NCBI GenBank assembly: GCA_031385545.1
Contig: JANNBN010000018.1
Span: 1 to 64,000, forward strand
Source of the DNA: JANNBN01 sp031385545
GTDB lineage: Bacteria > Actinomycetota > Acidimicrobiia > Acidimicrobiales > JANYDT01
Direction: 5' to 3'
DNA length: 64,000 nucleotides
The notes beneath the pieces are model-generated. The model was not told where the DNA came from. It did no database searches and was given only the letters and a program-made list of their open reading frames with translations. A program made the position numbers and the translations under genes. Positions 18,252 through 26,682 of the stretch are shown piece by piece (within the stretch, counting starts at the first letter, position 1; every line of letters begins with the position of its first letter).

Positions 18252-19115
18252 GTGTTTGCATCGCTCCCCAGTCCATCGTCGGGAATCCTGAAGATCGGGC
18301 CGCTCAGCCTGCATGCATACGGAGTGTGCATCGCTCTCGGAATGGCCGCCGGGGTCTGGTTGACCGGCCGCCGTTGGGCGTCGCGTGGCGGAGACGCCAA
18401 TGCAATCGGACGAGTCGCAACCTGGGCATTGCCGGCCGGCATCATCGGCGCGCGGATCTACCACGTGATCACGGACTGGTCATCGTTCAAAGGACGACGT
18501 GCCGACGTGTTCAAGGTCTGGGAAGGCGGGCTTGGCGTATGGGGTGGCGTTGCGCTGGGCACGGTCGTCGGTTTGATTGCCGCACGGTCGATCGGCCTTC
18601 CAACCCGCGCCATCCTCGAGGTTGCAGCACCGGGCATCCCGCTAGCACAGGCGATCGGCCGGTGGGGCAACTGGTTCAACCAAGAACTGTTCGGCCGTCC
18701 GTCAACGCTGCCGTGGGCTGTGGAGATCAGTCAGAAGAACCGCCCGAAGCAGTACGCCGACTTTGCGACGTTCCACCCGACGTTCCTCTACGAGTCGCTG
18801 TGGAATCTTCTCGTGGTCGGCCTCGTGCTCTTCGTCGAGCGACGTTTCCGCCACCGCCTCAAACCTGGGCGCCTGTTCGCCGTCTACGTCGCCGGATATT
18901 GCGCCGGCCGAATCGTCATCGAACAGATGCGCACCGACACGGCAACGCGGTTGCTCGGCCTACGCGTCAACACGTTCGTCGCAGCTGCGCTGTTCGTCGC
19001 GGCCACCGTCACACTGCTGACCGGGATCAGGCAGCCGACAGCGGACGCTGAGGACCTCACTCAGGACGGAGCTGACGCGGCTGCGGATCAGACGGTGGCG
19101 AAACCCGCCCAATAG
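18252..19115 (+). CDS. lgt: prolipoprotein diacylglyceryl transferase
   Basis: A 287-residue integral membrane enzyme that transfers diacylglycerol from phosphatidylglycerol to the lipobox Cys of prolipoproteins. The Lgt signature GRWGNWFNQELFGRP is intact, preceded by the first-helix segment LSLHAYGVCIALGM with the conserved HxYG-type motif, and followed by HPTFLYESLWN. The GTG at 18252 gives the standard N terminus; the frame continues upstream without conservation. The 30-residue tail is Asp/Ala-rich and acidic. A lipoprotein gene lies immediately downstream in convergent orientation and overlaps the lgt 3' end by 28 bp. Confidence 0.96.
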   Translation: MFASLPSPSSGILKIGPLSLHAYGVCIALGMAAGVWLTGRRWASRGGDANAIGRVATWALPAGIIGARIYHVITDWSSFKGRRADVFKVWEGGLGVWGGVALGTVVGLIAARSIGLPTRAILEVAAPGIPLAQAIGRWGNWFNQELFGRPSTLPWAVEISQKNRPKQYADFATFHPTFLYESLWNLLVVGLVLFVERRFRHRLKPGRLFAVYVAGYCAGRIVIEQMRTDTATRLLGLRVNTFVAAALFVAATVTLLTGIRQPTADAEDLTQDGADAAADQTVAKPAQ

Positions 19116-19714
19116 GCCACCGGGCCGACACTCACGGGCATCTCCACCGTCGAGCTCAGCGTGCAGAGCGCTCGCTTCGGTGCTGGTTTACCCTTGCCTC
19201 CGCCGACCGGAATGGCGCCGACCTGCACCACCCACCCTGGCCCGTTGCGGTTGACCTGCGCGTCTGAAAGGAAGTTCCAGCCGCCGATGGACGCGGAGCC
19301 TGCCTTCTCCTGATCGCCCGTCCAATCGACGTCGACGGTTGCGTCGACAACCGACCCGTCGGCCGCTTCGAGCTGCATCCGGAACGTGACGGGAGGAACG
19401 GGGCGGTCAGCTCCGGTGAAGGAGAAACCGCACACCACACCGGCATAGGTGATCTTGTCCACCAGCATGTCGACGGAACGCGTCGGGGTCTTCAACGCCA
19501 CCAGCGTCTCTTTCAACAGTGGAGCCGTTCCTTTGGCCACGAAATACTCGATCTGCACGGCATCGGCCGGGACCGGGATCTGGGCCGGGACCTGGGAAGC
19601 CGAAGCGGTCTTCTCAGCAGCAGGTTCGCCATCTGATGGCGAGTTGCTCGTACATCCAACAAGCAGCCCAGCCAGCATCATCAAAGCGGGAATGGAAGAC
19701 AACCACCGTTTCAT
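19088..19714 (-). CDS. predicted lipoprotein of unknown function
   Basis: A 208-residue exported lipoprotein from ATG 19714 (a TTG at 19720 would add two residues). The signal peptide ends in the lipobox LLVGC, so maturation would use the Lgt encoded next door. The mature part starts with a Ser/Glu/Pro-rich linker. The globular part contains ETLVALKTPTRSVDMLVDKI and TVDVDWTGDQEKAGSASIGGW, which I cannot assign to a family. It is the last gene of a minus-strand operon with the SpoU methyltransferase and Nudix hydrolase (6-12 bp after the Nudix stop), and its stop lies inside the lgt gene on the other strand. Confidence 0.8.
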   Translation of the reverse strand: MKRWLSSIPALMMLAGLLVGCTSNSPSDGEPAAEKTASASQVPAQIPVPADAVQIEYFVAKGTAPLLKETLVALKTPTRSVDMLVDKITYAGVVCGFSFTGADRPVPPVTFRMQLEAADGSVVDATVDVDWTGDQEKAGSASIGGWNFLSDAQVNRNGPGWVVQVGAIPVGGGKGKPAPKRALCTLSSTVEMPVSVGPVAYWAGFATV

Positions 19715-19726
19715 CAGCAAGTGAGC

Positions 19727-20167
19727 TTAGGTTCCGCTGCCAGGCACGGCGGACATCGCATGGACCACCAGATCGCGATCATGTGCGTAGTCGAGGATTG
19801 ACATCGCTTGCTCAGGCGACAGCCAGCGCACTTCATCGACTTCCTCGTTCGGGGCGAAGTCCGGTGTCCCGCCAATCTCGGGATGAACAGCAGGATCGAG
19901 CGTCATCAGCCAGTAGCGAACAATTTTCGGTCGGCCCCTGTGATCCGTGTACTCGGCGGGCGGGAGCTCGCTGTGCATGACCACGGTGAGGCCTGTCTCT
20001 TCGAGCACCTCACGGCGGGCGCACGCCTCATCCGTCTCGCCCACGTCACGCTTCCCTTTCGGCAGACTCCAGTCGTCGTAGCGAGGCCGGTGTGTGACCA
20101 GCACGACCCACTCCTCCGCAATGAAGTTGACCACGACACCGCCCGCAGCTCGCACGATCTTCGTCAT
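19727..20167 (-). CDS. Nudix hydrolase
   Basis: A 146-residue Nudix-fold pyrophosphohydrolase. The Nudix box starts at GKRDVGETDEACARREV and ends LEETGL, containing all the metal-binding Glu residues of the Gx5Ex7REUxEExGU consensus. An N-terminal AAGGVVV strand and DDWSLPKGKR precede it, as in the MutT/DIPP-like subgroup acting on nucleotides or diadenosine polyphosphates; the substrate is not determinable. Its ATG overlaps the stop of the upstream SpoU methyltransferase gene (ATGA), so the two are translationally coupled. Confidence 0.92.
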   Translation of the reverse strand: MTKIVRAAGGVVVNFIAEEWVVLVTHRPRYDDWSLPKGKRDVGETDEACARREVLEETGLTVVMHSELPPAEYTDHRGRPKIVRYWLMTLDPAVHPEIGGTPDFAPNEEVDEVRWLSPEQAMSILDYAHDRDLVVHAMSAVPGSGT

Positions 20168-20931
20168 GACGTTCCCTTCGATATGTGCACATATAGAGCA
20201 GCAGCGACTGACGTCGCCAGGTTCAAACTCGAAACGCCGTCGCGCATCGGCAGCGACACGACGAGTTCCGAACGTGCCGACACCTGCGCCGATACCCCGT
20301 GACGCTCCGCTCCGACGGCCAGCACGGAGCCCGCCGGAAACGACACCTGCGACACCGGCTCGCCATCAGCGTCCAGCACGAACACGTCTCCCTCGATCAG
20401 GTCCACATCTTCGACCGGCATCACTGCAACAGCGGCGTGCAACCCCGCCGCGGCTCGGACGACTTCGGGCAGCCACGGGTCGACTCCACCAACCGTGAAG
20501 ACGACGGGGGCGCCAACCGCAGCTGCCACACGGATGACAGCTCCAAGGTTGCCCGGATGCCTTGCCCCGTCCACCAGGACCGCAGGCACCGAAGAGACCG
20601 CGGCACGAAACGATGCCGTCAGCAACGAAGGATCGGCCTGGGGGACCGTCCCCCACGCGAGCACCCTCGTGTGATGCACCGAGCGGAGCCCGGCTTCGGC
20701 ACATCGCGCAGTGAGGTCATCCGACGACACGATCGTCACCCCGGCCATCCGGGGTACCAGGTCCGGCGCAAGGCTTTCGACAAGCCCACCGAGCCGTTCT
20801 GGGTCGTCGGTCCACGCGTCAGTGAACTGGTACCCGAAACGGACGGCGTGCTTCCACGCATGGAACCCATCGAACACTGCTTGGCGCGACACGGGTTCAG
20901 TCTTGTCGGTGAGGAGTCGCCCACTGCTCAT
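20164..20931 (-). CDS. SpoU/TrmH-family RNA 2'-O-methyltransferase
   Basis: About 255 residues from ATG 20931 (a GTG at 20937 is an alternative; the frame runs on to 21327 but that would cross the divergent plsC gene). The C-terminal SPOUT knot holds all three motifs: ARHPGNLGAVIRVAAAVGA (motif 1, with the catalytic Arg), SVLAVGAERHGVS (motif 2) and LPMRDGVSSLNLATSVAAALY (motif 3, AdoMet-binding trefoil). The N-terminal 120 residues form an RNA-recognition part, FDGFHAWKHAVRFG onward. It would methylate ribose 2'-OH in rRNA or tRNA; the site is not predictable. It heads the operon with the Nudix and lipoprotein genes. Confidence 0.88.
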   Translation of the reverse strand: MSSGRLLTDKTEPVSRQAVFDGFHAWKHAVRFGYQFTDAWTDDPERLGGLVESLAPDLVPRMAGVTIVSSDDLTARCAEAGLRSVHHTRVLAWGTVPQADPSLLTASFRAAVSSVPAVLVDGARHPGNLGAVIRVAAAVGAPVVFTVGGVDPWLPEVVRAAAGLHAAVAVMPVEDVDLIEGDVFVLDADGEPVSQVSFPAGSVLAVGAERHGVSAQVSARSELVVSLPMRDGVSSLNLATSVAAALYVHISKGTS

Positions 20932-21024
20932 ACGCACCTCATCGGCACCAGCTACGTGACGCTTCCGTCGGCCACGATGGGAAGGCGGGCCTGGGCAAGG
21001 ATTTACCAGTAAGTTGACGCCCTC

Positions 21025-21783
21025 ATGAGCGGTTGGAAGAAGCCCACGCTGTACGGCCTTGCCGCCGCTGCGGTCGGTGCTGTTGTCACCTCGGTGTCCA
21101 CGTGGGAACTGGAAAAGCATCGCGGTGTCCAACGCCAGGGCGCGGGCTCGCTTCCCGAAGGCGGCGTCATCGTGGTGGCGAACCACACCAGTATGGCCGA
21201 CGGGCTGTTCCTCGCACTGGTCGGTCAACGTCTCGGCCGACCGCTTCGGCTGCTCGGAACAGCAGGAATCATCGAAGCACCGGTGCTGCGTGTCCTCTTC
21301 AGCAGACTCGGGTTCATCGCCGTGCACCGGACCAGCGCCAGCCCCTCAGCGGCCCTTGAGCCTGCGGCCCAGGCTCTCAGGCAAGGCGACGCGATTGCTC
21401 TCTACCCGGAAGGCCGCATCACCAGGCACAACAAGCACTGGCCCGAGCGGGCCAAGACCGGTGCCGTGCGGTTGGCCTTGCTGACCGGCGCGCCCATCGT
21501 TCCCGTTGCTTCGATCGGCGTCGAGCAGGTGATCGGGCGCAGCCGCAGACGGCTTTTGCTGCAGCTGCTCAGCAACACCGTGAAGCGACCCAACGTGCGC
21601 ATACGAGTCGGCGAGCCGATCGATGTACGCCTGTTACTCGGAATCGGTCCGACCGCCGAGCCAACGGCAGACGAAGTTCGCCTGGCCGCCGATGGCGTGT
21701 CACGTCGGCTCATTTCCATGCTCGAAGAGATGCGCGGCGAACCTGCACCGAGCCCCATCGGGGTCGAACGCGTCGACCAGTGA
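21025..21783 (+). CDS. PlsC-like 1-acylglycerol-3-phosphate acyltransferase
   Basis: A 252-residue membrane-associated acyltransferase of phospholipid synthesis. The catalytic HX4D is in ANHTSMADGLF, and the acceptor-phosphate motif appears as LYPEGRITRH, where many relatives have FPEGTRS. GTPIVPV-like motif IV reads GAPIVPVASIG. The N terminus has one weak hydrophobic segment (LAAAAVGAVVTSV). Family members acylate lysophosphatidic acid to phosphatidic acid, though some act on other lysolipids. It is transcribed divergently from the SpoU gene over a 93-bp gap and ends just before a strong hairpin. Confidence 0.88.
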   Translation: MSGWKKPTLYGLAAAAVGAVVTSVSTWELEKHRGVQRQGAGSLPEGGVIVVANHTSMADGLFLALVGQRLGRPLRLLGTAGIIEAPVLRVLFSRLGFIAVHRTSASPSAALEPAAQALRQGDAIALYPEGRITRHNKHWPERAKTGAVRLALLTGAPIVPVASIGVEQVIGRSRRRLLLQLLSNTVKRPNVRIRVGEPIDVRLLLGIGPTAEPTADEVRLAADGVSRRLISMLEEMRGEPAPSPIGVERVDQ

Positions 21784-21788
21784 ACGAC

Positions 21789-21826
21789 GCTGCCGTCCCG
21801 TCCGGCCGGTCGGACGGGACGGCAGC
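21789..21826. terminator. 16-bp perfect-stem bidirectional terminator
   Basis: GCTGCCGTCCCGTCCG pairs perfectly with CGGACGGGACGGCAGC around a 6-nt loop. It fills the 48-bp space between the convergent plsC-like and Gfo/Idh genes. There is no long U tract on either side, but the stem is exceptionally stable and the position is exactly where a shared terminator is expected. Confidence 0.85.
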
Positions 21827-21831
21827 GGACG

Positions 21832-22851
21832 TCATCGAGAAAGCCGCACCGCCTGGTTCTGCTCTACGCTGTCGTAGGAAGCCAGCACCAGGCGCACGGC
21901 TTCGAGCCCGTCGGACCCGGTACACACGACAGGCCCGGTTCCACCGACGGCAGCTAAGAAGTTGATGATGTGCTGAGTGTGTGAAAGTAGCGCTTGTAGG
22001 TCGTAGCGGGCGACGTCGGTTTCGCCCCACGACCCTCCACTTGATGAGCGATAGCGGTGCGTGAGCACGTTCGGCCCAACTCGGTTGTCGCACTCCAGTG
22101 AGCCGTCGGTGCCGAACACCCAGAACGCCTCTTGCCAACCCGTGCCCGTCCAGGAAACCTCGACGTGGCCCATGGCACCCGACACGAAGCCGAGAGACGA
22201 CACCGCGGTGTCTTCCACTTCGATCTCGAATTTGCGTGTGGCAATTCGGGCGTACACATCCTGCACATCGCCTGCCAGGTGACGCGCAAGGTCGAAGAGG
22301 TGACAACCATTGTCAAGCAGTGTTCCACCGCCGGACAATGCCTTGGACCCGAACACCCCGCGCACTTCGCCGGCGCCACCCCAATCGTGGGCCTGCCGTA
22401 AGCGCACATAGGTGATCTGACCGATGTCGCCGCGTTCGATGAGTTGTTTTGCCTTGCTGGCCGCCCCCCAGGAGCGCATGTGATGCCCCACTTGGAACAC
22501 AACGCCTGCGACCTGGCACACGTCGATCATTTCCTGCGCCTGCGAAAGATCCATCGAGATCGGTTTCTCGCACAGAACGTGCTTGCCTGCTCTGGCTGCT
22601 GCGAGCGTGATGGGATGATGCGAGGAATTCGGCGTGCAGACCGAGACCGCCTCGACGGCGGGGTCAGCGACAAGATCGAGATAGTCGGTGTAGCCGGTGG
22701 ACACCCCCCACTCGTTCTGACGGGTGGCCAGTGTTACAGGGTTCACATCACAGAGCGCAACAACTTCGGCACCAGCTGCTTGGTAGCCCAGCACGTGCGA
22801 CCGTGCGATGCCCCCGGTACCGACCACACCGACGCGATGCGGAGGGGTCAT
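21832..22851 (-). CDS. Gfo/Idh/MocA-family oxidoreductase
   Basis: A 339-residue NAD(P)-dependent sugar or inositol dehydrogenase. The Rossmann motif is VGVVGTGGIARSH near residue 8-19. The catalytic-lysine motif is CEKPISMDL, and the C-terminal domain contains LLDNGCHLFDLARHL with the His that shapes the active site. The ATG at 22851 overlaps the stop of the upstream ThuA gene (ATGA), and the longer frame to 22917 lies inside that gene. Substrates for the family range over glucose-like sugars, inositols and glycosides. Pairing with ThuA is common in sugar-utilisation loci and suggests stepwise oxidation of a glycoside. Confidence 0.92.
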   Translation of the reverse strand: MTPPHRVGVVGTGGIARSHVLGYQAAGAEVVALCDVNPVTLATRQNEWGVSTGYTDYLDLVADPAVEAVSVCTPNSSHHPITLAAARAGKHVLCEKPISMDLSQAQEMIDVCQVAGVVFQVGHHMRSWGAASKAKQLIERGDIGQITYVRLRQAHDWGGAGEVRGVFGSKALSGGGTLLDNGCHLFDLARHLAGDVQDVYARIATRKFEIEVEDTAVSSLGFVSGAMGHVEVSWTGTGWQEAFWVFGTDGSLECDNRVGPNVLTHRYRSSSGGSWGETDVARYDLQALLSHTQHIINFLAAVGGTGPVVCTGSDGLEAVRLVLASYDSVEQNQAVRLSR

Positions 22852-23633
22852 TCGCCCACGCTCGCCGAACCCGCAGCGGCCGCGGCAGCGGCGCGGTCGG
22901 ACGCGCCCGGAACCCACTCAAGGGCCGGCGAATTGGGAGCGTTGCTCGTATCGATGTTGACCGTGCGAGCAGCCCACCTGCACGAGTTGGCGATCACCTT
23001 GAGCACATTTTCGTTGCGGTAAGTGGGGTACTCCTCGTGCCCCGGCCGGAAGTACACCACCTTTCCGTTCCCGCGGCGCCACGTGGCGCAACTCCGGAAG
23101 ACCTCGCCGCCTTGGAACCAGCTCACCATCAACAGGTCATCGGGGGTCGGTACATCGAACCGCTCGCCGTACATTTCCTCGGCTGCGAGCTCGAAGTACG
23201 GCGGGACACCGGCCATGACCGGATGCGACGGCTCGACGACCCATAGGCGCTCCTTCTCGTTGGCTTCTCGCCACAGCAGCGAACAGTTGGTGCCCATCAA
23301 CCGCCGGAAGATCTTCGAATAGTGACCGGAGTGCAGCACGATGAGCCCCATTCCGGACAGAACCTGATGCTGCACTTTTGCAACGATTTCGTCGTCGACC
23401 AAGTGGTGGCCCATGTGCCCCCACCACAACATCACGTCCGTCGTCCCAAGCACATCATCGGTGAGGCCGTGGGACGGCTCGCCCAGCGTGGCGGTTCGGA
23501 TGGCGAAGTCGGCGTTGACGCCCAGACCCTCGGCAAGTGCGCCATGAATACCCGTGGGGTATACCGCTGCGATGTCGGGTTCCTTCACCTCGTGCAGGTA
23601 CTCGTTCCAGATGGTGACGTTGATCGGAGCCAT
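22848..23633 (-). CDS. ThuA-family trehalose/sugar utilisation protein
   Basis: A 261-residue protein with the flavodoxin/GATase-like ThuA fold. Landmarks are the N-terminal VTIWNEYLHE strand, DVMLWWGHMGHHLVDDE, GLIVLHSGHYSKIF, HPVMAGVPPYFELAAEEMYGERF and FRPGHEEYPTYRNENV. In studied bacteria ThuA acts in disaccharide catabolism or 3-keto-sugar formation; the exact reaction is uncertain. The ATG at 23633 is preferred over an open frame to 23735 because homology begins at APINVTIWNEY. The C-terminal 25 residues are Ala-rich. The gene overlaps the Gfo/Idh gene by 4 bp. Confidence 0.88.
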   Translation of the reverse strand: MAPINVTIWNEYLHEVKEPDIAAVYPTGIHGALAEGLGVNADFAIRTATLGEPSHGLTDDVLGTTDVMLWWGHMGHHLVDDEIVAKVQHQVLSGMGLIVLHSGHYSKIFRRLMGTNCSLLWREANEKERLWVVEPSHPVMAGVPPYFELAAEEMYGERFDVPTPDDLLMVSWFQGGEVFRSCATWRRGNGKVVYFRPGHEEYPTYRNENVLKVIANSCRWAARTVNIDTSNAPNSPALEWVPGASDRAAAAAAAGSASVGE

Positions 23634-23706
23634 GACGCAAGTGTACGCGGACACCCCGAGCTCATAATCGTTTGCGGTGCGTGGCCTTGCGTGCCCTTGC
23701 GTACCC

Positions 23707-24804
23707 TTAGGTGTAGGCGGCGACCAGCTCGGCACGGATCGATTGACGCTCGGACCACTCGCCGAAGGACCCGTCGATCCCGTTCAATGCGATCTTGGCG
23801 ACTTCTTGGCGGGTCAGCGCAAATGCCTGCGCGACCGCGTGTACCTCACTGGACACGGACACGTTCGACATGAGGCGATTGTCGGTGTTCACGTTTACCC
23901 GGAACCCGGCGCGCAGGAACGGGCCAATGGGGTGCTGGCCGATCGCGGGGACTGCGCCGATCTGGACGTTGCACGTCGGAGCGAGCTCGAGGAGGATCTG
24001 GCGCTCCAAGATGGCCGACGCGACGCGGCCGAGCCGCATCTGACCGGTCATGAAGTCGACGGAGTCGGTGTCGGCGAGCAATCGCACCCCGTGCCCGATC
24101 CGCTCAGCCCCCAACGCGAGCGCATCGGTGATGAGCTCGAGATCGGGCGGTTCCGATGCGTGGATGGTGAGGTGCATCTGGTTGCGCCGGACATGTTCCA
24201 GCGCAGGTTGATGCAGCGACGGCGGCCAGCCGGTCTCGGCACCGGCCAGGTCGAACGCAACGACGTGAGGGTCACGATCACGCATGGTCACGGCGAGCTT
24301 GGCGACTTCGAGCGACCTGGTCTCCGTCCGCATCGCGCACACGATGGTGTTCACGCGGATCCGCCGCCCGACAGCTGCAGCGTCGGCTTCCCCTCGCCGG
24401 AACCCGGACTGAACCGCCTCGACCACGGCCTCCATCGCAAGCCCCTCATGCTGGTGCAGCTCGGGCGCGAATCGTAACTCCGCATACCGAACGCCGTCGG
24501 CAGCCAGATCAGCCACGGCCTCGGCCGCAACGCGCTCCAGGGCGGACTCGCGCTGCATCACTGCGAGCGTGTGCTCGAAGGTGGCCAGGTACTGCAGGAG
24601 ATCTTTCGACTCGGCCCCTCGGGTGAACCACTGCTGCAGCGCTGCCACGTCCGTCGTGGGGAGCCGCTGACTCCAGCCGATCTGTTCCGCGAGATCGAGG
24701 ATCGTCGTGATGCGGAGCCCACCGTCGAGATGATCGTGCAGCAGTACCTTCGGGAGCGACCGGATTTCGTCGAACGAGAGCATCAGCTCATCGTGCCAGC
24801 TCAT
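23707..24804 (-). CDS. add: adenosine deaminase
   Basis: A 365-residue zinc amidohydrolase deaminating adenosine to inosine (or a related adenine nucleoside). The metal site starts with LLHDHLDGGLR (HxHxDG). HASEP replaces the common HAGE around the catalytic Glu, GAERIGHGVRL gives the next His, and NVNTDNRLMSNVSVSSE contains the final Asp pair in the form typical of actinobacterial Add. The ATG overlaps the stop of the response regulator (ATGA), so it is translationally coupled to the phosphate two-component genes. An ATG at 24783 is a second possible start. Its position suggests nucleoside salvage may be raised under phosphate stress. Confidence 0.93.
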   Translation of the reverse strand: MSWHDELMLSFDEIRSLPKVLLHDHLDGGLRITTILDLAEQIGWSQRLPTTDVAALQQWFTRGAESKDLLQYLATFEHTLAVMQRESALERVAAEAVADLAADGVRYAELRFAPELHQHEGLAMEAVVEAVQSGFRRGEADAAAVGRRIRVNTIVCAMRTETRSLEVAKLAVTMRDRDPHVVAFDLAGAETGWPPSLHQPALEHVRRNQMHLTIHASEPPDLELITDALALGAERIGHGVRLLADTDSVDFMTGQMRLGRVASAILERQILLELAPTCNVQIGAVPAIGQHPIGPFLRAGFRVNVNTDNRLMSNVSVSSEVHAVAQAFALTRQEVAKIALNGIDGSFGEWSERQSIRAELVAAYT

Positions 24805-25520
24805 CGTGCCAGCTCGAAGCGATAGCCAACTCCCCTGATGGTCAGAATCCGCGTTGGTTTCGAGGGGTCGTCCTCAAGGCGACCGCGCAACCTGTTGATA
24901 TGCACGTCGAGCGTCTTGGTGTCACCCACATAGTCGTCGCCCCACACCCGTTCGATGGCGAAGTCCCTGCTGACGACACGGCCGACACGATCCATCAGAA
25001 GTTCGAGCAGTTCGAACTCCTTTCGCGGCAGCGTGACGAGTTCGTCGCGAAGGTGGACCTCGTGCCGGTCCGGATCAAGCCGCACATCACCGACCTGCTT
25101 CACCGACCTGCTGTTATCGGTCGGTGAACCCACCGGTCCTGGCACCTGACGCCGAAGACTGGTTCGGATGCGGGCGACCAGCTCACGGACCCGATACGGC
25201 TTCACGACGTAGTCGTCTGCACCGAACTCGAGACCGAGCACCACGTCGAGTTCGGTATCGCGCGCCGTCAGCATGATGATCGGTGTCAGGTGTCCGGCCG
25301 CTCGCAAGGCCTTGCAGACCTCGAGGCCTGACATCGATGGCAGCATGACGTCCAGCAGAACCAGATCCGGACGGACACGCGCAAAGGTCTCGATAGCTTC
25401 ACGTCCGTCACGGGCGACAGTTGTGCGGAACCCTTCGCGATGCAGCCCCACCGTCAACGCGTCGACGTAGGACTCCTCGTCTTCGACGATGAGTATCAGC
25501 GGATTGCTGGTCGGAATCAT
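24801..25520 (-). CDS. OmpR/PhoB-family response regulator, RegX3-like
   Basis: A 239-residue regulator. The receiver has the acidic pair in LIVEDEES, phospho-acceptor Asp57 in LLDVMLPSM, the TAR switch and VVKPYRVREL with the conserved Lys-Pro. A short linker leads to a winged-helix DNA-binding domain with LPRKEFELLELLMDRVGRVVSRD and RVWGDDYVGDTKTLDVHINRLRGRLE. This is the RegX3/PhoP type that controls phosphate starvation genes in actinobacteria, a role supported by the phoU and kinase genes directly upstream. A natural target is the PHO box at 38040-38061. Both neighbours overlap it by 4 bp. Confidence 0.93.
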   Translation of the reverse strand: MIPTSNPLILIVEDEESYVDALTVGLHREGFRTTVARDGREAIETFARVRPDLVLLDVMLPSMSGLEVCKALRAAGHLTPIIMLTARDTELDVVLGLEFGADDYVVKPYRVRELVARIRTSLRRQVPGPVGSPTDNSRSVKQVGDVRLDPDRHEVHLRDELVTLPRKEFELLELLMDRVGRVVSRDFAIERVWGDDYVGDTKTLDVHINRLRGRLEDDPSKPTRILTIRGVGYRFELAR

Positions 25521-26662
25521 GGCTCGCTGCTCTCGGGCACGACGCCGATGGCGTCTGGCGGTGCCATCAGCGGGAGACGGATCGTGAAGGTGGACCCCTG
25601 ACCCTCGACCGATTGGAGGGTCACTTCTCCGTGGTGTGCGGTGACAATGTCGTGCACGATTGCCAGCCCGAGCCCCGACCCTCCGGTTGCCCTGGTTCTG
25701 GCCCGGTCCACCCTGAAGTAACGGTCGAACACCCGGGCCCGATCACGAGGAGCGATCCCCATACCGTGGTCGGTGACCTCGACCCAGGAGTCGCTGGCGC
25801 TGGTGCGTACCGACACCCGCACGACCGATCCACGATCTGAGTACTTCACGGCGTTGTCGACCAGGTTGAACAGCGCGCTGACGAGCTTGGAACGTTCTCC
25901 TGGAACACTCACCTCGGGGTCGACCGCGTCGACGGCGATTTCGATACCTGCCAGCTCGGCAGCGGTTGCCACCCTTCCGACGGCCTGCCCAATCACATCG
26001 TCCAGACGAACCGCGCCCGGCAGGACGTCACGCGCCGACGCAAGTTCCAGCACGTCATTCACGAACTCGGCGAGCCGAGCCGTCTCGGTCTCCATGCGCC
26101 CAGCCAGCCGACGAACGGTTTCGGCGTCGGACTCCGGGTGCTCGATCTCCGAAAGGAGCGTCTCGGCCAGCACACCAAGCGCTCCGACTGGAGTGCGGAG
26201 TTCGTGCCCGACGTTGACGACGAGTTCACGACGCAGCCGATCCAGCCGCCCGGCCTCCGTGACGTCATCGACAACTGCAATAGTTCCGATGTCGGCGCCG
26301 CGTCCCCGGATTCGACCGACCCGGATCTCCACAGCGCGTGACGGCGGCCCGATGAGATCGTGATGCTCGACGACCGGCTGCGTGTCGGTCACCCGATCGG
26401 TTGCGCGTGCGATCAGGTGACCCAGAGCGACGGAATCGCCCTGCTGATCCGCAACAAGCGATGCAATGTTGCTGAAGACTTCGCGACCGTGCTCGTCAAA
26501 GATGACAACGGTGGCACCCGACACGCGCAGCCCATGGATGAGTCGGTCGTAGCCATCGGCAACCTTGCTGAAGTCTGCCCGCAGAGCGGTGAGGTGAGCC
26601 CGTAGCTGGGCATTGTCGGCGGCGAGCGCCGACTGTTCGGATGTCCGATGCCACAGTGCCAC
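25517..26662 (-). CDS. sensor histidine kinase, SenX3-like, lacking transmembrane helices
   Basis: A 381-residue kinase starting at GTG 26662. It has a PAS-like domain (about 40-140), a HisKA domain with the phospho-acceptor His153 in VNVGHELRTPVGAL, and HATPase boxes N (NLVDNAVKYSD), G1 (VEVTDHGMGI), F (FDRYFRVD) and G2 (GGSGLGLAI). Mycobacterial SenX3 begins with two membrane helices; none is present here, only a coiled N terminus (LAADNAQLRAHLTALRADFSKVADG). The kinase is therefore predicted to be cytosolic, or peripheral through the Pst/PhoU complex. Its stop overlaps the regulator start (ATGA), and phoU lies 20 bp upstream. Confidence 0.92.
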   Translation of the reverse strand: MALWHRTSEQSALAADNAQLRAHLTALRADFSKVADGYDRLIHGLRVSGATVVIFDEHGREVFSNIASLVADQQGDSVALGHLIARATDRVTDTQPVVEHHDLIGPPSRAVEIRVGRIRGRGADIGTIAVVDDVTEAGRLDRLRRELVVNVGHELRTPVGALGVLAETLLSEIEHPESDAETVRRLAGRMETETARLAEFVNDVLELASARDVLPGAVRLDDVIGQAVGRVATAAELAGIEIAVDAVDPEVSVPGERSKLVSALFNLVDNAVKYSDRGSVVRVSVRTSASDSWVEVTDHGMGIAPRDRARVFDRYFRVDRARTRATGGSGLGLAIVHDIVTAHHGEVTLQSVEGQGSTFTIRLPLMAPPDAIGVVPESSEP

Positions 26663-26682
26663 AGTGCCAACCTCAGGCGTGC

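Noticed and set aside
16300..18291. 663-codon + frame opposite the penicillin-binding protein
   Set aside because: Antisense to a well-supported gene; the product is His/Arg-rich with no domain.
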